This document shows, in pieces, positions 7,751 through 14,385 of a stretch of 19,792 nucleotides of DNA. The number at the start of each line of letters is the position of its first letter. The stretch's first letter is position 1. The position numbers and the translations under genes are program-made. Source of the DNA: Bacillota bacterium (lineage in GTDB: Bacteria; Bacillota; Clostridia; Tissierellales; Sedimentibacteraceae); the NCBI GenBank assembly GCA_023416855.1, contig JAEZGU010000291.1, positions 1 to 19,792 on the forward strand, written 5' to 3'. A model generated the notes under the pieces. The model saw nothing but the letters and a program-made list of their open reading frames with translations. It searched no databases and was not told the origin of the DNA.

Positions 7751-10117
7751 ATGGCAAAAAGAAAAAAAAATAAAAAAAAGTTAAATACTACTATAGGAAC
7801 ATATTTTTTTGCATATCAAAGTGTAGAAAAGAGTGAAAATTGTGATAATGTAGATGCTATACATAGTTTTGTAAGACACTTAGGTAGTAAGGCAATTACA
7901 TGGGAAAGGATGAGGATAAATGGTAAACTAATTAATAAGCAAATCCTTGAAGAAATAGATAAAGCTGAAATTTTTGCATGTGATTTAACATATTTAAATC
8001 AGAATGTATATTTTGAATTAGGGTAAGCAGTTGGTAAAAGAAAACCATTATTTATTATGCTTAATAGTCGTATAAAAGGAGCATGTGAAAATTATCAAAA
8101 GATTAACTTTTTAAGAGGTATAGGTTATACCTCCTTTAGCAATGCTGAAGATTTAAAAGGAGCATTTAATAAAGTAGTGGATAAAGACCTTATTTTGCTT
8201 GATCAATTAGATAAATTATCAATTGATTCGAAAGATAATATAGATATATTTTACATAAAAAGCAGTGCTAATAGTCAAGCAGAAATGGACACAATAAATT
8301 TCATTAAAAACTCTAAATATACTCAAATTTGCGATGATAGTTCAGAAATAGCATACGAACCATTGGAGTGGTATTTGAATTCTATAAATAAGTGTAAAAA
8401 TCTAATTATACATTTATCATCATCTAATAGAAACAATTATCTGCTTGATAATTCGATAAATTCATTCTATGCAGGGTTGGGGTATGCATTGGGTAAAAAA
8501 GTTCTTTTTATAGCACCAAAACCCTACTGCCCACCTATAGATTATAATGATTTATTAATAGAATATCATTCAGCAGAAAATTGTGTTGAACAAATTAAAA
8601 ATTGGCTTAATAAAAGTATAAAAAATAATAGCAACATAAATAGAAAAATTGAAGAAGACAAAGAACTAAATTTATTAAAATTAGGGATAGGATATTCTGT
8701 TGCAGAAGACGAAAGAGATGATCTGTTGAATTATTTTATTGAGACTGATTCCTATTTTAAGGCTATAAGTAGCAGGCTATCAATATTTTATGGCAGAAAG
8801 GGATCAGGTAAGACTGCATTATATATTAAATTGTTTAATTATTTTAAAAATCAGCCTGATACAGTACTATTAGGACTTAAGCCTGAATCAACAGAATTAA
8901 TTGAAAACATACAAGTAACAAAATTATATAATGACGTAGCTAGTAAAAAAAGTTTGTTTCATACTGTTTGGAAGTATGTTCTATATTCAAAGTTACTAAC
9001 TGAATTGTATTATAGAATTTTAAAAAAGAAGAGAATTGAATACAGCAAAAATGAAAATGATATAATTGAATTCTATACATGTAATTCAGAGAAATTAAAC
9101 CAAGATTTTTTGGGATATTTAAAAAAATTATATGTTGAGATTGAAAATAGCGAAGCTCGTATGGCAAATTTAATAGAAAAATGTAACATTTCTTTATTAA
9201 TACCAATGAATATGTTGATTAAAGAGTATTTTAAAGATACAAAGTATCTAAAGTTAGCTATATTGACTGATAATCTTGATAAGGCTTGGGATTCAGAATC
9301 GGATTTATCTATTCAAACCGAAATGATTTTATCCTTATTAGAGGTATCAGGAAAGATTCAGCAGGAATTAAATCGGAAAAAAAATAACAAAATTGAATCT
9401 TCAGTAATAGTATTTTTAAGGCTTGATATTTATAATTATGTTTTAAAAAAATCAAGAGAGCCTGATAAACTTACAATAAGTTCACATGAAGTTGAATGGG
9501 CTTCTTGTAGGGACCTACTAAGAAGAATGATTGAAAGAAGAGTACAACACGTTCTAGAATTGAATACGGAAGAATCTATCGACTTTATTTGGAAGGATTA
9601 TTTTGATTTTAAGAAAGAAGATATTATGGAAATGGTGTTAAGTGCATGTTTGCCTCGACCTAGAGATGTGATTATATACTTTGGGAAAATGTTTGAATCT
9701 GCTTGTAACAATTCGCGTAGTAAAGTAAATATGTTGGATTATCAATATTCTTTAAATTACTATTCAAATTATTTATATCAGAATTTAATTGCAGAGATGA
9801 GTGCAGAATATCCTTACATACGTGAAATAATAGAAGATTTGCACCTTAGATTTACTGATAGGATTGAACTTAATAAATTTAGGATATTAATTAAACAATA
9901 CGAAACAGATGAGAATAAAGTAAAAATGTTAATAAGTGATTTGTTCAATAATGAATATTTAGTAGCAACAGATAAAAATAATTATGAGAAATATATAAAA
10001 TATGATGATGTATTGTTAGCCGAGCAAAGAATAAATACAAAGAGGTGGTTATTTAAAAGAAAAAGTCAAATATTTATATTTCAGCATCCTAGATACGCAA
10101 GAAACATGACAAAATAA
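7751..10117 (+). pseudogene. Tandem TIR/NDT-like + P-loop ATPase gene, broken by TAA
   Basis: One reading frame from ATG 7751 (GGAGG at 7739-7743) to 10117 would encode about 788 residues, but codon 92 is TAA (8024-8026). It follows NVYFELG and precedes AVGKRKPLFI, where relatives have Tyr (ELGYA). The upstream piece has 91 residues; the downstream frame could restart at ATG 8057 (686 residues), but no good ribosome site is there. Domains: a first Rossmann-like TIR/nucleoside-deoxyribosyltransferase-like domain with ITWERM, DLTYLNQNV and putative catalytic Glu89; a second, similar domain (about 62-185 of the downstream frame, with GLGYALGKK); then a P-loop ATPase with Walker A GRKGSGKT (246-253), Walker B ILTDNLDKAW (402-411) and RPRDVI (534-539), resembling Sll1717-family ATPases. 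An effector plus sensor-ATPase layout suggests anti-phage defence (inferred). Apart from the stop, no frame damage is seen. Confidence 0.75.
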
Positions 10118-10136
10118 TTTGAAGGATATATATGTT

Positions 10137-10244
10137 ATGAAAGTTATATTGTCAATTAGTACGAAAGGTAAATTCACAGAATTATTGACACAAGTATTAT
10201 GCATTGAAACACTTAATATATTGCTGTCTAATACTTTATGTTGA
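10137..10244 (+). CDS. Possible 35-residue small ORF, doubtful
   Basis: An ATG at 10137 with AAGGAT about 10 bases upstream opens 35 codons ending at TGA 10242-10244. The product (MKVILSIST..., ending NTLC) resembles nothing I recognise. It lies in the 218-base gap between the ATPase gene and the DpnD-like gene. It could be a real small protein, a gene remnant or chance in A+T-rich DNA. Confidence 0.2.
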   Translation: MKVILSISTKGKFTELLTQVLCIETLNILLSNTLC

Positions 10245-10266
10245 CATATGTATAACAACCGATTTA

Positions 10267-10294
10267 TTGATTTTACCTTTGAAAGAGGTATAAA
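10267..10294 (+). promoter_or_regulatory. Promoter candidate for the DpnD-like/PLD gene pair
   Basis: TTGATT at 10267-10272 and TATAAA at 10289-10294 with a 16-base spacer, about 40 bases before the DpnD-like start. It would let the pair be expressed independently of the interrupted gene upstream. Confidence 0.5.
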
Positions 10295-10335
10295 TAGTAT
10301 ATGGATAACAATTGAAAGAAGAAAGAAGGTATAGC

Positions 10336-10503
10336 TTGAACACTTACAAATTTGAAATAACAGAGATACTTCAAAAAATAGTAAACATTAAAGCAGATAG
10401 CAAAAAAGAAGCGTATAAAATCATTGGAGATATGTATAAAGATGAAGAAATTGTTTTGGATTCAGATGATTTTATAGAAAGTGTAATTAACATAGTTGAA
10501 TAA
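10336..10503 (+). CDS. DpnD/PcfM-like small protein
   Basis: A 55-residue acidic protein. The chosen start is the TTG at 10336, which has AGAAGG six bases upstream and gives the usual family start (MNTYKFEITEIL). An earlier in-frame TTG at 10312 would overlap that ribosome site. The pattern KFEITEILQKIVNIKADS, a YK-rich middle and EEIVLDSDDF is that of the DpnD/PcfM family, whose members are 50-65 residues long. The family name comes from DpnD, encoded beside DpnI in pneumococcus, and PcfM of conjugative plasmid pCF10; the function is unknown. It lies 24 bases upstream of the PLD/winged-helix gene, so they are almost certainly co-transcribed. This repeats the partner relation seen at the pneumococcal locus, though with gene order reversed. 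Confidence 0.82.
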   Translation: MNTYKFEITEILQKIVNIKADSKKEAYKIIGDMYKDEEIVLDSDDFIESVINIVE

Positions 10504-10527
10504 TTTATAAATAAGAAGGTGTAAGGT

Positions 10528-11313
10528 ATGATTAATATTTTAAATGATAGTATTTATGATATTTTTATGAATTTAGTTGAAAATACAGAGAAGGAAATAA
10601 AAATATGTGCACCTTTTATTAAAACAAGTATTGTAGATGATATTCTTACATATAAAAAGCAAAATGTAAACATTACAACTATAACCAATATAAAACTTAT
10701 TAGTTTCTATAGAAAGGTTTTAGATGTCGAGGCACTATTTAAAATTTTGAGTTCAAATGGGAATATATTTAATTATCCAATGCTTCATGCAAAGATTTAT
10801 ATTTTTGATGATAGTAAATTAATTGTTACGTCTGCTAATTTAACTGAAGCTGGTTTAAAGATAAATAAGGAATATGGATTTATTTCTGATGATAGAGATT
10901 TAATTAATACTGCTAATTTTGACTTTATAAAAATGTGCAAGGATGATATTACTGGTAAATTAAAGCTAAGAAACTTGGATGAAATTCAACAGTTACTTAA
11001 TTCGATTCCCAAAGAAACAAGAATTAAGTTGCCGAATTATGAGTTAGAAAGTGATGAAGTTTATTCTTATGATATTATTAAAGCTTCTCCAAATTTAGTT
11101 GGATGGAAAAAAGATGTTTTTGATATAATTGTAAGATTTCCAGATAATTATTTTACACTTAAAGATTTTAAAGCATATATTTCTGAACTGAATATCTTAC
11201 ATCCTAACAATAATTATATTGAAGCGAAAATAAGACAAATACTACAACAATTGAGAGATTTAGGGTTGATTAAATTTGAAGGTAAAGGAAGATATATGAG
11301 GCTTTTTAAATAG
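10528..11313 (+). CDS. PLD-nuclease fused to DpnI-like winged helix
   Basis: A 261-residue protein starting at ATG 10528 (AGAAGG 8 bases upstream). The N-terminal half (about 1-145) is a phospholipase-D-like nuclease domain with one HKD motif: H87, K89, D94, then S102 and N104 in LIVTSANLTEAG. One HKD per chain implies a dimer to make a full active site, as in the restriction enzyme BfiI. A linker (about 150-190) leads to a C-terminal winged helix (193-260): W193, FTLKDFKAYISEL, LHPNNNYIEAKIRQ, LQQLRDLGLIKFEGKGRY. That pattern is the hallmark of the Dam-replacing/DpnI C-terminal domain, which in DpnI reads methylated GATC. A modification-dependent endonuclease is therefore likely (inferred). 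No PD-(D/E)XK motif is seen. The DpnD-like gene upstream strengthens the reading. It could instead be a non-restriction PLD protein with an ordinary winged helix. Confidence 0.82.
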   Translation: MINILNDSIYDIFMNLVENTEKEIKICAPFIKTSIVDDILTYKKQNVNITTITNIKLISFYRKVLDVEALFKILSSNGNIFNYPMLHAKIYIFDDSKLIVTSANLTEAGLKINKEYGFISDDRDLINTANFDFIKMCKDDITGKLKLRNLDEIQQLLNSIPKETRIKLPNYELESDEVYSYDIIKASPNLVGWKKDVFDIIVRFPDNYFTLKDFKAYISELNILHPNNNYIEAKIRQILQQLRDLGLIKFEGKGRYMRLFK

Positions 11314-11363
11314 AAAAAAATATGATAAAATAAGAATAAAAAATCAAGAAATAAGGGGTTAGT

Positions 11364-11690
11364 ATGCCGGCGTTAAGATTAAAAGCAATAGATGGAAAGA
11401 AAGCTTTAACTATTAGCAAGCAGTTAATTGATGAGCTACAGGAGTTGATTCAGTGTCCAAGAGATTATTTTAGCATTGAATTAGTGCAATCAAAATTTAT
11501 TATGGATGGTAAGTTTGTTGGGGGTCCACAGATGGTAGATGTCTTATGGTTTGATAGGGGACAAGATATTCAGGACAAGGCAGCAAAAATAATTACTAAG
11601 CATGTAAATTCTATTGGATACAAAAATGTTGATGTAGTATTTTATCCTCTTGAACATAGTAAGTACTATGAAAATGGGGAGCATTTTTAA
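11364..11690 (+). CDS. DUF1904 family protein, tautomerase-like
   Basis: A 108-residue protein of the DUF1904 family, full length, with the characteristic PRDYF (residues 33-37), DVLWFDRGQ and C-terminal YYENGEHF. The residue after Met is Pro, as in the 4-oxalocrotonate tautomerase superfamily to which this family is related; an amino-terminal catalytic Pro is possible after Met removal. The actual reaction is unknown. ATG 11364 is preceded by AAGGGG. It starts 50 bases after the PLD gene and ends in a terminator, so it may be read through from the defence pair, but its family is ordinary housekeeping-type and probably marks the right edge of the accessory block. Confidence 0.85.
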   Translation: MPALRLKAIDGKKALTISKQLIDELQELIQCPRDYFSIELVQSKFIMDGKFVGGPQMVDVLWFDRGQDIQDKAAKIITKHVNSIGYKNVDVVFYPLEHSKYYENGEHF

Positions 11691-11706
11691 TAAATAATTT
11701 GGTATT

Positions 11707-11741
11707 AAAAACGGTTTTTATATTTAAAAGACCGTTTTTTT
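11707..11741 (+). terminator. Terminator after the DUF1904 gene
   Basis: AAAAACGGT (11707-11715) pairs with ACCGTTTTT (from 11731), with an inner A/T extension interrupted by one bulged G, and the T-run 11735-11741. It ends transcription of the accessory block and DUF1904. Confidence 0.8.
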
Positions 11742-11750
11742 ATTATTTAA

Positions 11751-11779
11751 TTGAATACAAACTTTTTGTTTGGTAAAAT
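11751..11779 (+). promoter_or_regulatory. Promoter candidate of the nitroreductase-like gene
   Basis: TTGAAT at 11751-11756, a 17-base spacer and TAAAAT at 11774-11779, about 37 bases before the gene start and directly after the preceding terminator. Confidence 0.45.
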
Positions 11780-11815
11780 AAGTATATATTTTATATTGTA
11801 TTAAAAAGGAGTATT

Positions 11816-12652
11816 ATGGAATTTAAAAAATCAGTAATTGATTTAATTGAGGAAAGAAAGTCTACAAGGACTTATGATGGCAGAGCTCTGGAAGAAGGAG
11901 ATTTTAAGAAATTTGAATCCTATTTAGATGAAGTGAACAACGAAATTGAAATTAAAGCAAGGTTTAAAATTGTTTCAAATTTAGGGACGGGAAAAGATGA
12001 AGCTAAGAAATTAGGAACCTATGGTTTTATTCAAGGAGCTAATTCTTATGTAGTTGGTATCATGGATAAGGATGAAAATGGTGCTTTTGAGTTTGGCAAT
12101 GTATTTGAAAAAATAGTGTTGTTTGCTACTGATATGGGAATTCAGACCTGTTGGTTGGGAGGAACGTTCAGTAAGGAGAACTTTAAAGAATTATCAGGTT
12201 TAAAGGATAATGAGTTTATTCCTATTATTTCTCCTATTGGCTATAAAAAGGATAAAAAACGTGTCTTTGAGACAGCAATGAGAGCGACTGTTGGAGCTGA
12301 CAAGAGAAAAGCATGGAGCGAGTTGTTTTTTCATAAAAATATGCAGCCATTAACTGAGGACGAAGCGGGAGAGTATAAAATACCTCTTGAAATGGTAAGA
12401 TTAGGTCCTTCTGCTTCCAACAAACAGCCTTGGAGAATCATAAAGGATGATAATAAGTTTCATTTCTTATTATGTAGGACTAAGGGCTATGGTGTAATTG
12501 GATATGACTTGCAATTGAATGATATGGGTATAGCTAAATGCCACTTTGATTTAACATTAAATGAGTTAGGTATAAAAGGAAGTTGGCAAGAATACTTAGA
12601 TGTAGATTGGCCTAAAGATTGGGAGTATGTTGCTTCTTGGACACGTAATTAA
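11816..12652 (+). CDS. TM1586-type nitroreductase family protein
   Basis: A 278-residue protein of the putative TM nitroreductase family (TM1586 type), a single chain with two nitroreductase-like halves. The start is ATG 11816 with AAAGGAG 5 bases upstream. The N-terminal signature IEERKSTRTYDGR (residues 11-23) supplies the phosphate-binding Arg/Ser/Arg of FMN-binding nitroreductases. GIQTCWLGGTF (residues 106-116) and the second-half GPSASNKQPWR motif (residues 196-206) are the other characteristic flavin-pocket segments. The family is thought to use FMN and NAD(P)H in the cytosol; the natural substrate is unknown. It stands alone between a terminator and a bidirectional hairpin. Confidence 0.88.
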   Translation: MEFKKSVIDLIEERKSTRTYDGRALEEGDFKKFESYLDEVNNEIEIKARFKIVSNLGTGKDEAKKLGTYGFIQGANSYVVGIMDKDENGAFEFGNVFEKIVLFATDMGIQTCWLGGTFSKENFKELSGLKDNEFIPIISPIGYKKDKKRVFETAMRATVGADKRKAWSELFFHKNMQPLTEDEAGEYKIPLEMVRLGPSASNKQPWRIIKDDNKFHFLLCRTKGYGVIGYDLQLNDMGIAKCHFDLTLNELGIKGSWQEYLDVDWPKDWEYVASWTRN

Positions 12653-12663
12653 ATAATATAGAA

Positions 12664-12688
12664 ACGGTTCTGTATCATACAGAACCGT
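12664..12688. terminator. Bidirectional hairpin between nitroreductase and mgsA
   Basis: A perfect 12-bp inverted repeat (12664-12675 and 12677-12688, ACGGTTCTGTAT). It follows the nitroreductase stop by 11 bases on the plus strand and overlaps the last codons of mgsA on the minus strand. Neither side has a strong T-run, so termination efficiency is uncertain. Confidence 0.6.
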
Positions 12689-13112
12689 CTTCATCTTTAT
12701 CTCGTATATATTCGGTGTTCATGTAGCTTGAATTTAACAGAAAGTCTGCTGTTGATTTATTTGTAGCAACAGGGATGTCGTAAAGGGCTGATATTCTTAA
12801 CAGAGCTTTTACATCAGGGTCATGAGGCTGTGATGATAGAGGGTCCCAAAAGAATATCATAAAATCAACTGTACCTTCTACAATAGATGCTCCTATTTGT
12901 TGATCTCCACCTAATGGACCGCTTTCAAATGCTTTGATTGGCAGTGATGTTTCTTCTACTATCATTCTTACTGTAGTACCTGTACCGCATAGGTAATGCT
13001 TTGACAATTCTTCTTTGTTTTCTTTTACCCACTTCAAAAGTTGTACTTTTTTTCCATCGTGAGCTATTAATGCTATCCGCTTTTGTGTTTTTATATCATT
13101 TAATTTTCTCAT
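12675..13112 (-). CDS. mgsA: Methylglyoxal synthase
   Basis: A 145-residue methylglyoxal synthase, which converts dihydroxyacetone phosphate to methylglyoxal and phosphate in the cytosol, a bypass that releases phosphate when sugar phosphates accumulate. All family motifs are present: [10 protein letters not shown] (13-22, with H18), GTGTT (43-47) for phosphate binding, [12 protein letters not shown] (64-75) with catalytic D70, IFFWDPL (86-92) and [12 protein letters not shown] (95-106, H97 and D100), then TADF. Length is normal for the family. TAGGA lies 4 bases before ATG 13112. It follows the unrecognised gene by 23 bases on the same strand and is probably its operon partner. The last codons form one arm of the downstream hairpin. 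Confidence 0.96.
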   Translation of the reverse strand: MRKLNDIKTQKRIALIAHDGKKVQLLKWVKENKEELSKHYLCGTGTTVRMIVEETSLPIKAFESGPLGGDQQIGASIVEGTVDFMIFFWDPLSSQPHDPDVKALLRISALYDIPVATNKSTADFLLNSSYMNTEYIRDKDEDGSV

Positions 13113-13135
13113 ATTTCCTACCTATATGTATTTGA

Positions 13136-14125
13136 TTAATGAATAAGTGGTTTCTCCATTTCTTCTAATGTTTTTATATCTTCCGGTTTTAGTTTTTCAT
13201 ATAAGCTTTGTCTATATTTAATTGATTCATTAGGTTTGGTAACTTTTTTCTGTGGTTTGGTAACATCGCTCCAGTAAATCTTTTTGTTTTTATAGTATAA
13301 GTCAAAATCAACTAATCTGTTACCATCCATTGTATATTCTAATGCCATAAGAATTTTTTTGATTTCTTCAGGTGTATTAAAAGTAAACAATCTTATTTGA
13401 TAAGTCAATACTGAGTAAAGCATCACAGCAAAGTCCTTGGTCCAGCTTTCCCCTAAAATCATGCCTACTTCTAACTTGGATAATACAAACATCAGTCTAT
13501 CGTAGTGTTCCTTATATTTACCGTAAGAATCATATATGTTAATTCTAAGCTCATACCACTGGCTATCATTTAAGCTTTGAGTAATATATCTTAATCCCTC
13601 TAATCGAAGACTTGCTTGAACCATACGGGCAGGCTGTGGGATTAGTAGCTTAGTATCCATAAATTCAGAAACCGGACCTGTAAGCACCTTATTTGTAAAT
13701 GCTATGATAGTATCATTCTTTTCTCCTATACCTATTCCATCTAACCAATCAACTTCTTTGCCCTCAAAAATTTCTTTAAGTTTATTTATTAGCTTAAGTT
13801 CATCACCTGCAGTACGTACAACAATTGATGTTGGTCCCATATCAATTTTATGTATAAGATCGCTTGCTTGATTATTGATAAATGAAGAGAGTATTGCTGA
13901 AGAACCATCATTTACAAGTACAATTTTTTTTGCATCTTCTATATAGGTTTTTTCATGGCTAATATCTGTTATGAAGCAAAGAGAACTGTGTTCTGATGAC
14001 TTTTCCATTCCATGCTCGAAGTCTGTAACTTCCCCATTGAGGTTTTCCACTAAAAAGTTAGTAATTTCATCGATTTTTTTACTTCTTAAAAATAAATAAC
14101 GTGGTCCCATTCTAAATAACAACAT
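13136..14125 (-). CDS. Unrecognised soluble protein, mgsA operon partner
   Basis: A 329-residue protein I do not recognise. The start is ATG 14125 with GAAAGGAG 8 bases upstream. No signal peptide or membrane segment is seen; composition is that of a soluble cytosolic protein. The first 130 residues look alpha/beta, with short hydrophobic strands (LCFITDI, IVLVND, SIVVRTAG) and a repeated Gly/Asp pattern, while the middle (about 185-300) is largely helical with Tyr and Trp (QWYELRINIYDSYGKY). The C-terminal 40 residues are Lys/Glu-rich and probably flexible. It shares a transcript with mgsA 23 bases downstream, suggesting a link with central carbon or stress metabolism, but this is only context. 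Confidence 0.75.
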   Translation of the reverse strand: MLLFRMGPRYLFLRSKKIDEITNFLVENLNGEVTDFEHGMEKSSEHSSLCFITDISHEKTYIEDAKKIVLVNDGSSAILSSFINNQASDLIHKIDMGPTSIVVRTAGDELKLINKLKEIFEGKEVDWLDGIGIGEKNDTIIAFTNKVLTGPVSEFMDTKLLIPQPARMVQASLRLEGLRYITQSLNDSQWYELRINIYDSYGKYKEHYDRLMFVLSKLEVGMILGESWTKDFAVMLYSVLTYQIRLFTFNTPEEIKKILMALEYTMDGNRLVDFDLYYKNKKIYWSDVTKPQKKVTKPNESIKYRQSLYEKLKPEDIKTLEEMEKPLIH

Positions 14126-14174
14126 ATATTATACTCCTTTCAGCAATCATAAAATTGTTTTACTGTACAATCTA

Positions 14175-14203
14175 ACTATATTATATAAAAAAAATAAAAT
14201 CAA
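14175..14203 (-). promoter_or_regulatory. Promoter candidate of the unknown gene-mgsA operon
   Basis: On the minus strand TTGATT (14198-14203), a 17-base spacer of mostly T and A, and TATAGT (14175-14180), about 50 bases before the ATG at 14125. Confidence 0.45.
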
Positions 14204-14221
14204 TACATTAAACTGACAATA

Positions 14222-14248
14222 TAAAAAAACGGTCATTTTGAGTGACCG
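14222..14248 (-). terminator. Orphan minus-strand terminator-like hairpin
   Basis: CGGTCA (14230-14235) and TGACCG (14243-14248) form a stem with a 7-base loop, and on the minus strand the hairpin runs into seven T (plus-strand A-run 14223-14229). No minus-strand gene lies upstream of it within this gap, and it sits just upstream of the operon's likely promoter. On the plus strand the following bases (CCGGTTTT) are a poorer match. Confidence 0.6.
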
Positions 14249-14324
14249 CCGGTTTTAAAATGTTATAGTATCAAAGCTGTATTATTTATAAATTACATAG
14301 TTTTTTATTTATATAACAAAAAAA

Positions 14325-14353
14325 TTGATTAGCAAATATATTTTGGGTATAAG
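14325..14353 (+). promoter_or_regulatory. Promoter of the quinone-oxidoreductase-like gene
   Basis: TTGATT at 14325-14330, a 17-base spacer and TATAAG at 14348-14353, about 32 bases before the start codon. The remainder of the 260-base divergent gap holds only the orphan hairpin and A+T-rich sequence. Confidence 0.55.
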
Positions 14354-14385
14354 CATTATATAATATTTAAAAGGAGAGTGATGCG

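Noticed and set aside
8057..8059. ATG 8057 as the true start of a separate ATPase gene
   Set aside because: It has no good ribosome site, and the ten codons between the stop and this ATG continue the upstream domain in the same frame, so one interrupted gene is the better reading.
10049..10258. Minus-strand ORF across the gap before the DpnD-like gene
   Set aside because: It overlaps the end of the ATPase gene in antisense, has no ribosome site and no recognisable product; it looks like a shadow frame.
11325..11350. Possible attachment-site repeat with 1908-1932 (shared ATAAAATAAGAAT)
   Set aside because: The shared stretch is short and A+T-rich, as expected by chance here; no integrase or matching insertion boundary is present.
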